Positions 8,279-16,536 are shown, numbered from the stretch's first letter. The stretch: DNA of 53,671 bases from Flavobacteriales bacterium UBA720 (GCA_002297505.1 DBLQ01000026.1:1-53671), one strand, 5' to 3'. Notes: generated by a model from the letters alone, not told the origin. Translations and numbers: made by a program.

Positions 8279-9820
8279 CTAATCCAAATCGAATTTAATT
8301 CCTTGCGCCAGAGGTAAGCTGGTAGTATAATTGATTGTATTCGTCTGCCTTCTCATGTAATATTTCCAGACATCGGAACCAGATTCTCTTCCGCCTCCCG
8401 TTTCTTTTTCACCACCGAAAGCGCCACCAATTTCGGCACCAGACGTTCCGATATTCACGTTCGCAATACCACAGTCAGAACCCGCATTCGAAAGGAATAA
8501 TTCTGCTTCACGCAGATTCTGAGTCATGATCGCAGAGCTCAAACCTTGCGGAACATCATTCTGAATTGCGATGGCTTCTTCCAGCGTTTTATATTTGATC
8601 AGATAAAGAATCGGTGCGAAGGTCTCATGCTGAACGATCGTGTAACTGTTTTCCACCTCGGCGATACAAGGCTTCACATAACAGCCGGACGTGTAATCAT
8701 CGCCCTCCAACACACCACCTTCTACAACGAACTGTCCGCCTTCTGCCTTGCATTTCTCTATCGATTCCAGGTACTGTGTCACGGCATCTTTGTCGATCAA
8801 CGGACCAACATGGTTACTTTCGTCCAGAGGATTTCCGATTTTCAATTGACCATAAGCCTTAATCAAACGATTTTTCACCTCGTCATAAACAGATTCGTGG
8901 ATGATCAAACGTCTGGTGGACGTACATCTTTGCCCGGCCGTGCCCACTGCGCCGAAAACTGCGCCTATTATGGACATATTAAGATCAGCATTTTCAGTAA
9001 TGATAATGGCATTATTTCCGCCTAATTCCAGAATTGATTTTCCGAAACGTTTGGCTACATTTTGTCCAACGATTCTTCCGACTCTGGTAGAACCTGTGAA
9101 AGACACTAACGCTACTCTTTTGTCATTCACTAATTTATCTCCAATTTCGTGATCAGCAATCACAAGGTTGGAAATCCCTTCCGGCAGTCCATTTTCTATT
9201 GCCACTTCTGTAAAGATATTCTGGCAGGCAATTGCGCAAAGTGGTGTCTTCTCAGAAGGTTTCCAGATGACCACATTGCCACAAATCCAGGCCAGCGCCG
9301 CATTCCAGCTCCACACCGCTACAGGAAAATTGAAGGCGGAAATTACTCCGACGATACCCAGAGGATGATACTGCTCGTACATCCTGTGGCCCGGCCTCTC
9401 GGAATGCATTGTAAAACCATGTAACTGGCGGGATAATCCCACAGCAAAATCGCAGATATCAATCATCTCCTGCACTTCGCCAAGGCCTTCCTGCAATGAT
9501 TTGCCCATCTCGTAGGACACCAACTTGCCAAGATCTTCTTTGTAAGTTCTAAGTTTATTTCCGAATTGACGCACCAAATCACCTCTCTTTGGCGAAGGAA
9601 TCTGGCGGAACTCCAAATAGGCTTCCTGCGCCCTGGCCAGAACGCTGTCATAATCCTGATGATCTGCTGCTGATACGGATGCGATATGCTTGCCATCTAC
9701 CGGCGAGTAACTTTCTATTTTGGATCCTGAAGAAAAGAAATCTGCTCCGGTAGAGGTACCGTGATTATCTGTTGCAATTCCCAGTCTTTTTAGGCTTTCT
9801 GATATTGAAGTGGTGGACAT
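8279..9820 (-). CDS. amaB: Piperideine-6-carboxylate / aminoadipate-semialdehyde dehydrogenase
   Basis: This 513-residue aldehyde dehydrogenase of the ALDH7 (antiquitin) type oxidises 2-aminoadipate semialdehyde to 2-aminoadipate using NAD(P)+. Catalytic Glu265 is in LELGGNN and catalytic Cys299 in AGQRCTSTRR. The ALDH7-like stretch SERPGHRMYEQYHPLGIVGV and cofactor-site motifs (FNFPVAVW, KPSEKTPL, FTGSTRVG) are intact. Its partner lat is next downstream, which settles the substrate better than sequence alone. It has its own promoter, and ATG is at 9818-9820. Other ALDH7 substrates such as betaine aldehyde cannot be excluded. Confidence 0.9.
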   Translation of the reverse strand: MSTTSISESLKRLGIATDNHGTSTGADFFSSGSKIESYSPVDGKHIASVSAADHQDYDSVLARAQEAYLEFRQIPSPKRGDLVRQFGNKLRTYKEDLGKLVSYEMGKSLQEGLGEVQEMIDICDFAVGLSRQLHGFTMHSERPGHRMYEQYHPLGIVGVISAFNFPVAVWSWNAALAWICGNVVIWKPSEKTPLCAIACQNIFTEVAIENGLPEGISNLVIADHEIGDKLVNDKRVALVSFTGSTRVGRIVGQNVAKRFGKSILELGGNNAIIITENADLNMSIIGAVFGAVGTAGQRCTSTRRLIIHESVYDEVKNRLIKAYGQLKIGNPLDESNHVGPLIDKDAVTQYLESIEKCKAEGGQFVVEGGVLEGDDYTSGCYVKPCIAEVENSYTIVQHETFAPILYLIKYKTLEEAIAIQNDVPQGLSSAIMTQNLREAELFLSNAGSDCGIANVNIGTSGAEIGGAFGGEKETGGGRESGSDVWKYYMRRQTNTINYTTSLPLAQGIKFDLD

Positions 9821-9844
9821 ATATTTTTTTATTTTTTAGAGTCC

Positions 9845-9874
9845 CTAAGATAAAATTATTTTCTGACCAGCAAA
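9845..9874 (-). promoter_or_regulatory. Promoter for the lysine-degradation pair
   Basis: On the minus strand TTTG (9871-9874), 18 bases, then TATCTTAG (9845-9852) fits the Bacteroidota -33/-7 pattern with one -7 mismatch. It lies 25 bp before the start codon of amaB. Confidence 0.65.
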
Positions 9875-10056
9875 ATCCGAATCCAATAATCGCCGGCAAA
9901 TTGGATCAAGCCTTGATGCTTGCAATCCGCAAAAAAGATAATTCATTTGAAAAATAGAGGCTTATCAATAAATTTAATTTGGCATCAAGCCAACCTGCAT
10001 TGATAAATTAAGGACAATTTATAATTTTGAATGAGTCTAAATTGCAGAAGTTTCAT

Positions 10057-10064
10057 TACTTTTG
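10057..10064 (+). promoter_or_regulatory. -7 promoter element that fixes the start of the small membrane protein
   Basis: TACTTTTG matches TAnnTTTG exactly. The alternative TTG start at 10062 would lie inside this element, so translation must begin at the ATG at 10077. The mRNA leader would be only a few bases long. Confidence 0.6.
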
Positions 10065-10076
10065 AAAAAAATAAAA

Positions 10077-10265
10077 ATGGAAGACCAACTGCAAAAACCG
10101 GAAGATAAAAAGTTGCCGAAGTGGAAAAGTCTGCTGAAAAAATTTGGAATTGGCGGAATTATTTTTTTTACCGTGAAAGGAATCATTACCTCCACTTTGA
10201 TTTATTTCTTGGGCAAAAACTTCTGGGTGGTAATCCGGGATTATGTTGCACAATGGTTTGATTAA
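10077..10265 (+). CDS. Small single-pass membrane protein, unknown function
   Basis: This 62-residue protein (start ATG 10077) has a charged, lysine-rich N-terminus and then one hydrophobic helix at roughly residues 24-48 (GIGGIIFFTVKGIITSTLIYFL). It ends in a short aromatic tail, AQWFD. No family was recognised. The layout suggests an inner-membrane protein with a cytoplasmic N-terminus. Its last four bases overlap the end of the convergent DoxX gene. The upstream gap 9875-10056 shows no gene. Confidence 0.65.
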   Translation: MEDQLQKPEDKKLPKWKSLLKKFGIGGIIFFTVKGIITSTLIYFLGKNFWVVIRDYVAQWFD

Positions 10266-10687
10266 TACAATGCCTCTTTCCTGGCCATTAAATAATCAAG
10301 CGAAAACTTACCGGAACCTAATATCAGAAGGCTTAAATAAAGGAAGAAGTAAACCAGACTCAGTTCCTTATCCGCGTAAGCATCCGCACCGTGAACTACA
10401 AAAAATGCGATGAGCATCGTCACCATAAGCGGGACAACAGCAAATCTGCTCAGCAATCCTAAAATAATAAGAACCGAACAGAAGAACTCTGCAAAAACGA
10501 CGATTACCAAAGTGAGAGCAGAGCCCAATCCCATAAAATTCATAAACTCAATCTGATCATTGGCGATGAGTTTCTGAAGCTTGGGAAAACCGTGGGTAAG
10601 CATGGAAAAACCTACAAAAAGGCGTATTATCAGAATCAAGGTGTCCAGAAGCGGCTCGGCAGGTTTGGTGGAATTAAAATTTCTCAT
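10262..10687 (-). CDS. DoxX family membrane protein
   Basis: This 141-residue protein has four membrane helices and the DoxX-type pattern: LILIIRLFVGFSMLTHGFPKL near the N-terminus, EFFCSVLIILGLLSRFAVVPLMVTMLIAFFVVHG in the middle and a C-terminal helix followed by LDYLMA. DoxX-like proteins are linked to quinone or thiosulfate redox chemistry in some organisms, but most have no proven role. Its promoter starts in the T-run of the era terminator. Its 3' end overlaps the convergent small gene by 4 bp. Confidence 0.85.
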   Translation of the reverse strand: MRNFNSTKPAEPLLDTLILIIRLFVGFSMLTHGFPKLQKLIANDQIEFMNFMGLGSALTLVIVVFAEFFCSVLIILGLLSRFAVVPLMVTMLIAFFVVHGADAYADKELSLVYFFLYLSLLILGSGKFSLDYLMARKEALY

Positions 10688-10705
10688 TTCTGAATCAATT
10701 TAACT

Positions 10706-10713
10706 CAAAGCTA
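10706..10713 (-). promoter_or_regulatory. -7 element for the DoxX gene
   Basis: On the minus strand TAGCTTTG matches TAnnTTTG and lies 19 bp before the DoxX ATG. It directly follows the T-run of the era terminator. Confidence 0.55.
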
Positions 10714-10742
10714 CAAAAAAATCCTTTACAGGAAAGGATTTC
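10714..10742 (-). terminator. Intrinsic terminator after era
   Basis: On the minus strand AATCCTTT-CCTGT-AAAGGATT is followed by seven T. It begins 10 bp past the era stop. Confidence 0.85.
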
Positions 10743-10751
10743 AATGTTTTA

Positions 10752-11627
10752 TTAGCGGTAGCCGAAGTTTTTCAGGTCGCGGTCATTTTTGCGCCAGTCT
10801 TTCTTGACCTTGACAAAAAGATTAAGATGCATTTTCTTATTGAAGAATTTTTCCAGATCCACACGCGCCTCAGTCCCGACTTTTTTAATCGCCTCACCTT
10901 TATGGCCGATAATGATGCCTTTCTGCGTATCGCGCTCCACATAGATGATGGAATCTACGAAGATGATACCTTCTTTTTCCTTGAACATCTCGGTCACCAC
11001 TTCTACAGAATATGGAATTTCTTTTTCGTAATTGAGCAGGATTTTCTCGCGAATGGTCTCATTCACAAAAAAACGCTCCGACTTATCCGTAAACTGATCC
11101 TTGTCATAATAAGGTGGATTCTCCGGCAGCATCGATTTCAGCTTCGGAAGAATGACTTCTGTGTTGAAATTGTTCAGTGCCGAAATGGGAAGAATCTCTG
11201 CTTTCGGAATGCGCTCGTGCCATTCTGTTGCTATTTTTTCCAGATCCTCCTGATTCGTCTGGTCGATTTTATTCAATAACAATAGTACCGGAACAGGAAT
11301 TTTGTTCAACTTATCAATGAGAAATTCTGAAGGTTCCGCTTTGTCCGTGACATCTACAATGAATAGAAAAACATCAGCATCCTGCAAAGAATCCTTCACG
11401 AATTCCATCATTTTTTCCTGAAGGCCATATTTCGGATCCAGGACACCTGGCGTATCCGAAAAAACGATCTGTAAATCCTCTTCATTATAAATACCGAAAA
11501 TACGGTGTCGCGTAGTCTGCGCCTTTTGGGTGACAATGGCCAGCTTCTCTCCCATCAGTTGATTGAGAAGTGTCGATTTTCCCGCGTTAGGTTTCCCTAC
11601 GATATTGACAAATCCTGCTTTGTGCAT
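10752..11627 (-). CDS. era: GTPase Era
   Basis: Era is an essential GTPase that binds the 3' end of 16S rRNA and helps assemble the 30S subunit. All G motifs are visible: G1 GKPNAGKST, G2 with TTRHRI, G3 DTPG, G4 NKID and G5 SAL. A C-terminal KH domain follows, with GIIIGHKGEAIKKVG and a basic tail (VKKDWRKNDRDLKNFGYR). I chose the ATG at 11625-11627 (292 residues, MHKAGFVNIVGKP). An upstream in-frame start at 11678 would lie before the promoter at 11652-11659 and adds a non-Era extension. Confidence 0.97.
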   Translation of the reverse strand: MHKAGFVNIVGKPNAGKSTLLNQLMGEKLAIVTQKAQTTRHRIFGIYNEEDLQIVFSDTPGVLDPKYGLQEKMMEFVKDSLQDADVFLFIVDVTDKAEPSEFLIDKLNKIPVPVLLLLNKIDQTNQEDLEKIATEWHERIPKAEILPISALNNFNTEVILPKLKSMLPENPPYYDKDQFTDKSERFFVNETIREKILLNYEKEIPYSVEVVTEMFKEKEGIIFVDSIIYVERDTQKGIIIGHKGEAIKKVGTEARVDLEKFFNKKMHLNLFVKVKKDWRKNDRDLKNFGYR

Positions 11628-11651
11628 TTTAGATAAAAAATTAATAGGAGG

Positions 11652-11659
11652 CAAAGTTA
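11652..11659 (-). promoter_or_regulatory. -7 element for era
   Basis: On the minus strand TAACTTTG matches TAnnTTTG, 25 bp before the chosen ATG. A TTG lies 16 bases further upstream. It rules out the longer upstream start. Confidence 0.6.
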
Positions 11660-11770
11660 CGGTTTTTTTCCAAGGCAAGCTTTCGAGACATCGACAGTAA
11701 TATTAATATAAATTTCAATTTTTCATAAAAATGCTTTATCTTTATTGCTGAACAAAAAATTAATAATTCT

Positions 11771-12445
11771 ATGAAAAAACTTTATCTACTACTTCTCTTC
11801 GCGAGTGCATTAATCTCTGCTCAGAAGGCTGAACTTTTTAATACCACCTGGAAAGTGACTAAAATCACGGGAGAAACTTTCCCGGAAATGGTGCCGCCAG
11901 TGGTACCTTTTAACCATGGAACCTGGTTTACCGAAAATCCGTCAAACCTTGTGGTGAGCTTTTTTAACAGCGTTTCTGCTGATATTTCTTTTATTGACGA
12001 TAGTAAATTTACAGTCAACAGTTCAGGTTGTACCATGATGGTTTATATGAATGACAATGGAGAGGTAAATCAATTTTTTTATAAACTCTGCAATTTCTTT
12101 AACTCAGGAACATTCATTTACAGCATTCAAAATAATGGTTCTGAAAAAACACTTATCATATCGAATGCAATTTTTGAACAAATTACTTTCACCGAGCAAA
12201 AGCTGGCTGTAGATGATGCAGATATAAACAAAATCAGTGTCTATCCCAATCCTGCTACGGAATTTATCAAAGTGGGAAATTTGAAGACAGGTTCTGTTCT
12301 AGAGTTGTCTGACGCCTCCGGAAAACAGCTCAAGAACATTGTCGTAAAGTCCAATAAGGAAGAGATTGACATTCGAAATTTGAAAACAGGAATTTACTAC
12401 CTGAGTTCTGGCGGGAAGATGATTCAGAAAATTATCAAAAAGTAA
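11771..12445 (+). CDS. Secreted protein with T9SS type A sorting domain
   Basis: This 224-residue protein has a signal peptide (MKKLYLLLLFASALISAQ). Its ~120-residue N-terminal domain opens with LFNTTWKVTKI, similar to META/lipocalin-like small secreted domains. It ends in a type 9 secretion sorting domain at about 145-224: ISVYPNPATEFIKVGN, then GIYYLSSGGKMIQKIIKK. The product should cross the outer membrane by T9SS and be released or anchored to A-LPS. A TATCTTTA -7-like element lies at 11737-11744, and the gene ends in a strong terminator, so it is a single-gene unit. Function unknown. Confidence 0.85.
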   Translation: MKKLYLLLLFASALISAQKAELFNTTWKVTKITGETFPEMVPPVVPFNHGTWFTENPSNLVVSFFNSVSADISFIDDSKFTVNSSGCTMMVYMNDNGEVNQFFYKLCNFFNSGTFIYSIQNNGSEKTLIISNAIFEQITFTEQKLAVDDADINKISVYPNPATEFIKVGNLKTGSVLELSDASGKQLKNIVVKSNKEEIDIRNLKTGIYYLSSGGKMIQKIIKK

Positions 12446-12461
12446 TTACTAACAATATTAC

Positions 12462-12491
12462 AAATCGGTTCCGCACGGAGCCGGTTTTTTT
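12462..12491 (+). terminator. Intrinsic terminator after the T9SS cargo gene
   Basis: AATCGGTTCC-GCAC-GGAGCCGGTT is followed by a T-run, 17 bp beyond the stop codon. Confidence 0.9.
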
Positions 12492-12503
12492 ATTTTAAAG
12501 TTT

Positions 12504-12511
12504 TACCTTTG
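12504..12511 (+). promoter_or_regulatory. -7 element for the DHH phosphoesterase gene
   Basis: TACCTTTG matches TAnnTTTG and lies 26 bp before the ATG at 12538. Confidence 0.55.
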
Positions 12512-12537
12512 GAGCTTCATCCTTTCAAATCAATTTT

Positions 12538-13542
12538 ATGTTTACAGACCAAGAAATTTCAGAGATCAATCATCTTCTAGTGCCGGAAAATAACATCGTG
12601 ATCGTGACGCATCATAATCCGGACGGAGACGCCATTGGATCCTCTCTTGGACTGAAACATTATCTGAAAACAAAAGGCATTAACGCTACCGTCATCACGC
12701 CCAACGACTTCCCGAAATTCCTGAAATGGATGCCGGAAGTAAAGCAGATCATCATTGGCGAATACAAAAGAAAGGTAGCCGGCGAAGCCATTTACAACGC
12801 AGATGTCATCTTCTGTCTCGATTTTAATTCGCCCACGCGAATTGGACTATTAGGCGATTGGGTGACCAAATCCAGAGCCAAAAAAATCCTGATTGACCAC
12901 CATCAGATGCCTGAAAAGTTTGATTACGTGTACTCGGACACCACAGTTCCGGCAACTTGCCAGATGGTTTATCATTTCATCCAGGCCAACAATGATGAAA
13001 AACTGGTCAATCTTGATATTGCACAATGTCTTTACACTGGAATAATGACTGACACCGGCGGTTTCCGCTTCCGTTCGACAAGTGCAACAACGCACAGAAT
13101 TGTGGCGGATTTGATTGAGAAAGGTGCAGATCCGGCCATCATCACATCCAACACTTGGGACACCAATACGATTTCACGTTTGCGTTTGCTTTCTTTGGTT
13201 CTCAGTAGAATTGAAATGACGAAAGAAGGAAAAGTCGCCATTCTCTGGCTGAAACGTTCGGAGTTGAAGGAATATGGCTTCGATAAAGGTGATACGGAAG
13301 GTTTTGTGAATTATGGATTGAGTGTTTTGGGAACCAAAATGGCGGTTTTCTTTATGGAAGATCTTTATGAAGATTTTATCAAGATCTCTTTCCGCTCCAA
13401 AGATTCTGTGGACACGAATCAGTTTGCACGGAAATACTTCAACGGTGGTGGACACATCAATGCCTCGGGTGGAAAATATTTCAAATCGATGGAAGACACG
13501 ATTGAGGACTTTAAAGAAAAGGTGGAAGCGGAAGATTTCTGA
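12538..13542 (+). CDS. DHH/DHHA1 phosphoesterase, NrnA-like
   Basis: This 334-residue cytoplasmic enzyme resembles NrnA, which degrades nano-RNAs and/or dephosphorylates 3'-phosphoadenosine 5'-phosphate. The DHH domain shows THHNPDGDAIGSS (residues ~22-34), DFNSPTR, the IDHHQMP signature (near 118-124) and MTDTGGFRF. The DHHA1 domain ends in the substrate-binding glycine motif GGGHINASGG. It starts from its own promoter after a terminator and is followed by the dispersed hairpin element at 13620. Substrate preference among nano-RNA, pAp and c-di-AMP breakdown products cannot be decided here. Confidence 0.92.
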   Translation: MFTDQEISEINHLLVPENNIVIVTHHNPDGDAIGSSLGLKHYLKTKGINATVITPNDFPKFLKWMPEVKQIIIGEYKRKVAGEAIYNADVIFCLDFNSPTRIGLLGDWVTKSRAKKILIDHHQMPEKFDYVYSDTTVPATCQMVYHFIQANNDEKLVNLDIAQCLYTGIMTDTGGFRFRSTSATTHRIVADLIEKGADPAIITSNTWDTNTISRLRLLSLVLSRIEMTKEGKVAILWLKRSELKEYGFDKGDTEGFVNYGLSVLGTKMAVFFMEDLYEDFIKISFRSKDSVDTNQFARKYFNGGGHINASGGKYFKSMEDTIEDFKEKVEAEDF

Positions 13543-13619
13543 CAAGACTCGAGATAAAAGGCAAAGAGCCAAAACATGACGTATCGGAAAATTGATCCTG
13601 TAAAGTGGATTGCACGCCA

Positions 13620-13738
13620 AATCCCCTAGCCCCGATGGGAACGGCATCCTTTTTTGTCTCTCTTGACATTTGCTTTTTAATGGCAAAGCCTCTGAGACAA
13701 AAAAGATACAGTGGACAGCGGGAAATAGCTCCTGAAAA
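13620..13738 (+). repeat. Dispersed hairpin element, copy A
   Basis: Between two convergent genes lies an imperfect palindrome: ATCCTTTTTTGTCTC pairs with GAGACAAAAAAGAT, with an inner TTTGC/GCAAA. The flanks are the characteristic AGCCCCGATGGGAACGGC on the left and GGACAGCGGGAAATAGCTCC on the right. The second copy, in opposite orientation, is at 22296-22384. It ends 1-2 bases before the stop codon of the DUF1304 gene. No reading frame is supported. Confidence 0.8.
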
Positions 13739-13739
13739 T

Positions 13740-14102
13740 TTATCTTAACAGAACGACAATCAGCGCTATAATGGCCGGAACTGCCTGAACAAAAAATATT
13801 TTCTTCGAAGCGGTTAGTGCGCCGAAAACTCCTGCAACAATTACGCAGCCGAGGAAAAAAATGGCGATATTTCCTGACCAAATCTGGTCGCTGACAAAAA
13901 AGCTCCAGATGAGCCCGGCGGCGAGAAATCCATTATAAAGGCCTTGGTTGGCAGCCAAACCCTTTGTAGGTCTGAACAGTTCCGATGGTAAGGTTCTGAA
14001 GGTTTTCCTGCCCAATGTTTCCCAGGCGAACATTTCCATATAAAGAATGTAAAGATGCTCCAGAGCAACGAGGGCGATGAGGATTTTTGAAATGATTTCC
14101 AT
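13740..14102 (-). CDS. DUF1304 membrane protein
   Basis: This 120-residue protein has four membrane helices and the DUF1304 pattern: ALEHLYILYMEMFAWETLGRKTF, then LFRPTKGLAANQGLYNGFLAAGL. Its function is unknown. Its ATG overlaps the stop codon of the upstream acyltransferase gene by one base (TAATG), which points to translational coupling. It is the last gene of the operon that starts with the lipoprotein at 16457. Confidence 0.9.
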   Translation of the reverse strand: MEIISKILIALVALEHLYILYMEMFAWETLGRKTFRTLPSELFRPTKGLAANQGLYNGFLAAGLIWSFFVSDQIWSGNIAIFFLGCVIVAGVFGALTASKKIFFVQAVPAIIALIVVLLR

Positions 14103-15172
14103 TACGGTATTTTTTGTTTAAATTTAATAAAATAACTTTCAAAATACTTATAGGACCAATGTGAAGCCAGCAACGTGATTGCTACTGTTAATAGATTGAA
14201 AAGGATGATCAGTATTGCAGCATTGTATTCCGAATCCCAGGCAAAAATCTTGAGAAACAAGAATCCGACAGCCTGCATCACAATAGAATGCAGCATGTAA
14301 ATGCCGTAAGATATTTTGCCAAAATATTTTAAAATTCTGCTTTCCAAGATGACAGTAGATCTCTGGATCATAACAAAAATAAACAACGGAAATAATATGG
14401 TACTGAGCAGCTGATAACCAATCTCGGAAAGATGAGATGCAAAAAAATCGGTAAAGAAATAGATTACTACAGCGGCTATCACAGTAGTCCGGACCAAAAC
14501 GCCAAATTTGAGATCAGGTCTTGAAACTGCCAAGATCGCCATCAGTCCGCTTGCTGAGAAATAGTAAAAGTACATCCTGTAATAGCTGATGATCTCCAGT
14601 AACTCCGTATGGAACAGAACAAAATAGATCATCGTAAACATTACCAGAAACAAAACCATCCGGCGCAATGGTAGTAGCAGGAATAGCGGAGCAATGAGAA
14701 GGTAAAACTGCTCCTCTATACCAATAGACCATAGAATCTCGAGAATTCCTCCCGGATTCTGCTTTGCCATAATATTGGAAAAAAAGGTACCGCCTAAAAC
14801 AATAATTTCAGTGAGATTATGCCCATGATTCTCCATCGGATAGCCAAGTGCGGGAAGAATCCAGTTATAGTACAGTAAGCCAAAAATAAGAACGGCATAG
14901 TATAACGGAAATATCCGAAGAATTCTCCTTTTGTAAAAAGTTTTGAGCGCAATTGTTCCTGTAGACTTTTTCTCTACATAAAGATTCCTGATGATTAGAA
15001 AACCACTGAGTGCAAAGAAAAAATAAACCGCTTCCGTACCTCTGTTGAAGATGGGCAAAGCGTTGTAGGATGGAAAGCCTCTATTGGACATAAATTGAGG
15101 AACATGATACAGCACCACCAGTAAAGCCATAAAAAATCTCAGAGCGGTGATGTTGGGCAAGTTATTCCGCAT
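14102..15172 (-). CDS. Acyltransferase family 3 (OafA/YrhL type)
   Basis: This 356-residue integral membrane protein resembles acyltransferase-3 enzymes that O-acetylate surface glycans. It opens with NITALRFFMALLVVLYHVPQF, where the conserved R and H are present, and has about ten helices. ALSGFLIIRN and WSIGIEEQFYLLIAPLFLLLP are typical of the family. It starts directly after the hydrolase stop codon and ends in a TAATG overlap with DUF1304, so the three are one transcript. The acceptor is unknown. Confidence 0.92.
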   Translation of the reverse strand: MRNNLPNITALRFFMALLVVLYHVPQFMSNRGFPSYNALPIFNRGTEAVYFFFALSGFLIIRNLYVEKKSTGTIALKTFYKRRILRIFPLYYAVLIFGLLYYNWILPALGYPMENHGHNLTEIIVLGGTFFSNIMAKQNPGGILEILWSIGIEEQFYLLIAPLFLLLPLRRMVLFLVMFTMIYFVLFHTELLEIISYYRMYFYYFSASGLMAILAVSRPDLKFGVLVRTTVIAAVVIYFFTDFFASHLSEIGYQLLSTILFPLFIFVMIQRSTVILESRILKYFGKISYGIYMLHSIVMQAVGFLFLKIFAWDSEYNAAILIILFNLLTVAITLLASHWSYKYFESYFIKFKQKIP

Positions 15173-15955
15173 CTAAATAAGAATTTTTTTAGGCAGGCGA
15201 TGCAACAATTCTGTATTAATAATCGATGCACAAATCGCCGGTTTTTCCCAATGTCCGTTGTGCCCGCAATCCAGCATATAAGATTTAATATTGGTCCTGT
15301 CCGGGAGATTTTTGATCGTTTTTTCGGAATTGACCGCCGAGTCGTGCTTGCCCGCGAGAACCAATATCTTACCTTCGAAGTTTTCTAACACCGATTTTCT
15401 GTCCGGGCGCTCAATCATTCCTTTCTGAGCAGCCAAAACACCTTCCACAGACGATGTATAAGCTGTTTCTTTGGCAAGTTTGATTTTAGGTTCCAGAACG
15501 TCGTGTTCATTGGGATTGAAAAGATTCGGAACACCTGCGTTCACGAAGGCTCTGAGATTTTCCCTGATGATTCTCAGACCTTTTCTTCTGGTTTCTTTTT
15601 TGGCGTCTTCATCGGCAAAATAAGTCGAGAAAAATAACGTGAAGGATTTCAGAAGCTCAGGATACTGTTCGGCAAAAGCGAGAGCAATATAGCCACCCAT
15701 CGAATGTCCCAGCAGATGAAATTGTTTTAAACCTAATTCATCGGTCACTTTCTTGACTTCATCCGCCATTATTTCCGAGGTTTGAACTTCCGCAACCACT
15801 TTCGATTTTCCGAATCCCGGCAGATCGATTTTGATTAACCGGAATTGATCTGATAGAAACGGAATCATATCGTCCCAAATGGATAGATTTTCCATAAAGC
15901 CGTGAAGCAATACCAAATCTTCCGTTCCTTTGCCTTCTATTTCGTAATGTAGCAC
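15173..15955 (-). CDS. Alpha/beta hydrolase
   Basis: This 260-residue cytoplasmic protein has a complete alpha/beta-hydrolase triad: oxyanion HGFMENLSIW, nucleophile GHSMGGY, an acid in GKHDSAV and His in CGHNGHWEKP. No signal peptide is present. It lies 4 bp after the lipoprotein gene and its stop codon touches the acyltransferase start, so it belongs to a tightly packed operon. The substrate, ester or otherwise, cannot be inferred. Confidence 0.9.
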   Translation of the reverse strand: MLHYEIEGKGTEDLVLLHGFMENLSIWDDMIPFLSDQFRLIKIDLPGFGKSKVVAEVQTSEIMADEVKKVTDELGLKQFHLLGHSMGGYIALAFAEQYPELLKSFTLFFSTYFADEDAKKETRRKGLRIIRENLRAFVNAGVPNLFNPNEHDVLEPKIKLAKETAYTSSVEGVLAAQKGMIERPDRKSVLENFEGKILVLAGKHDSAVNSEKTIKNLPDRTNIKSYMLDCGHNGHWEKPAICASIINTELLHRLPKKILI

Positions 15956-15959
15956 TTTT

Positions 15960-16457
15960 TTAGAATTTGATGATTATTTTATCCGCAAAACCAGCGTTGT
16001 TAACCGACTCATAGAGCCTGAAAGTTTTTCCGCCATCTTTTGTCGAGAAGTTTCTTTTTCCGTTTCTCACATCCACTTTGCCATTGTTATAATCCAAAAT
16101 ACTTTGTGTAATCGTTCCGTCAAATTTTAGATTTTTGGGTGAAGTCATTCTGGCGTTTCCTTCGATTTTCACAAAGTTACTTCCCGATTTATTTTCGCCT
16201 GAGACTTTATATTCGTCTTGTCCGGTTTTAGTAAAAGTAATTTTTCCTGAGCCGTTAATTTGGTCGTGCGTCAAAGAATGTGTTCCTGACCAATCCTTAT
16301 AACCCTGTTTAGCCCTGATACTGTCATTCATTTTTGTACGAGCTGTATTGATCGAATCGATGATTTTTACGCTATCCACTTTCGGTGATGTGATCTCTTC
16401 CGGCTTTTTGCAGGAAATAACAGACAACAGAAAAAGTACAGGAATCAGTTTTCTCAT
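15960..16457 (-). CDS. Lipoprotein of unknown function
   Basis: With the start at the ATG 16455-16457 this is a 165-residue lipoprotein (MRKLIPVLFLLSVISC, lipid Cys 16). A longer start at 16475 adds MMKIKT. A -7-like TATTTTCG lies just upstream. A helical stretch (IDSINTARTKMNDSIRAKQGY) is followed by a beta-rich domain with GKITFTKTGQDEYKVSGENKSG, which looks like a small lipocalin-like barrel. No family was recognised. It is the first gene of the 16457-13740 operon. Confidence 0.75.
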   Translation of the reverse strand: MRKLIPVLFLLSVISCKKPEEITSPKVDSVKIIDSINTARTKMNDSIRAKQGYKDWSGTHSLTHDQINGSGKITFTKTGQDEYKVSGENKSGSNFVKIEGNARMTSPKNLKFDGTITQSILDYNNGKVDVRNGKRNFSTKDGGKTFRLYESVNNAGFADKIIIKF

Positions 16458-16494
16458 AGTTTTAATTTTCATCACGAAAATAACTAAATTAAAT

Positions 16495-16528
16495 TAAAAA
16501 ACCTTTCTAAATTGAATTTGGAAAGGTT
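16495..16528 (-). terminator. Intrinsic terminator after exbD
   Basis: On the minus strand AACCTTTC pairs with GAAAGGTT, then a T-run. It lies ~78 bp past the exbD stop, with the CTCCTACGGAG repeats in between. Confidence 0.75.
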
Positions 16529-16536
16529 ATAAGTGT

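Noticed and set aside
10062..10076. TTG start for the small membrane protein
   Set aside because: The TTG lies inside an exact TACTTTTG -7 element, so it cannot be in the mRNA. ATG 10077 is used.
11628..11678. N-terminally extended Era
   Set aside because: It runs upstream of the -7 element at 11652-11659, and Era proteins normally begin with the short lead into GKPNAGKS.
13174..13881. Minus-strand frame of 235 codons across the DHH phosphoesterase end and the hairpin element
   Set aside because: It is antisense to a gene with clear catalytic motifs and then reads through a repeat element. No domain is visible.
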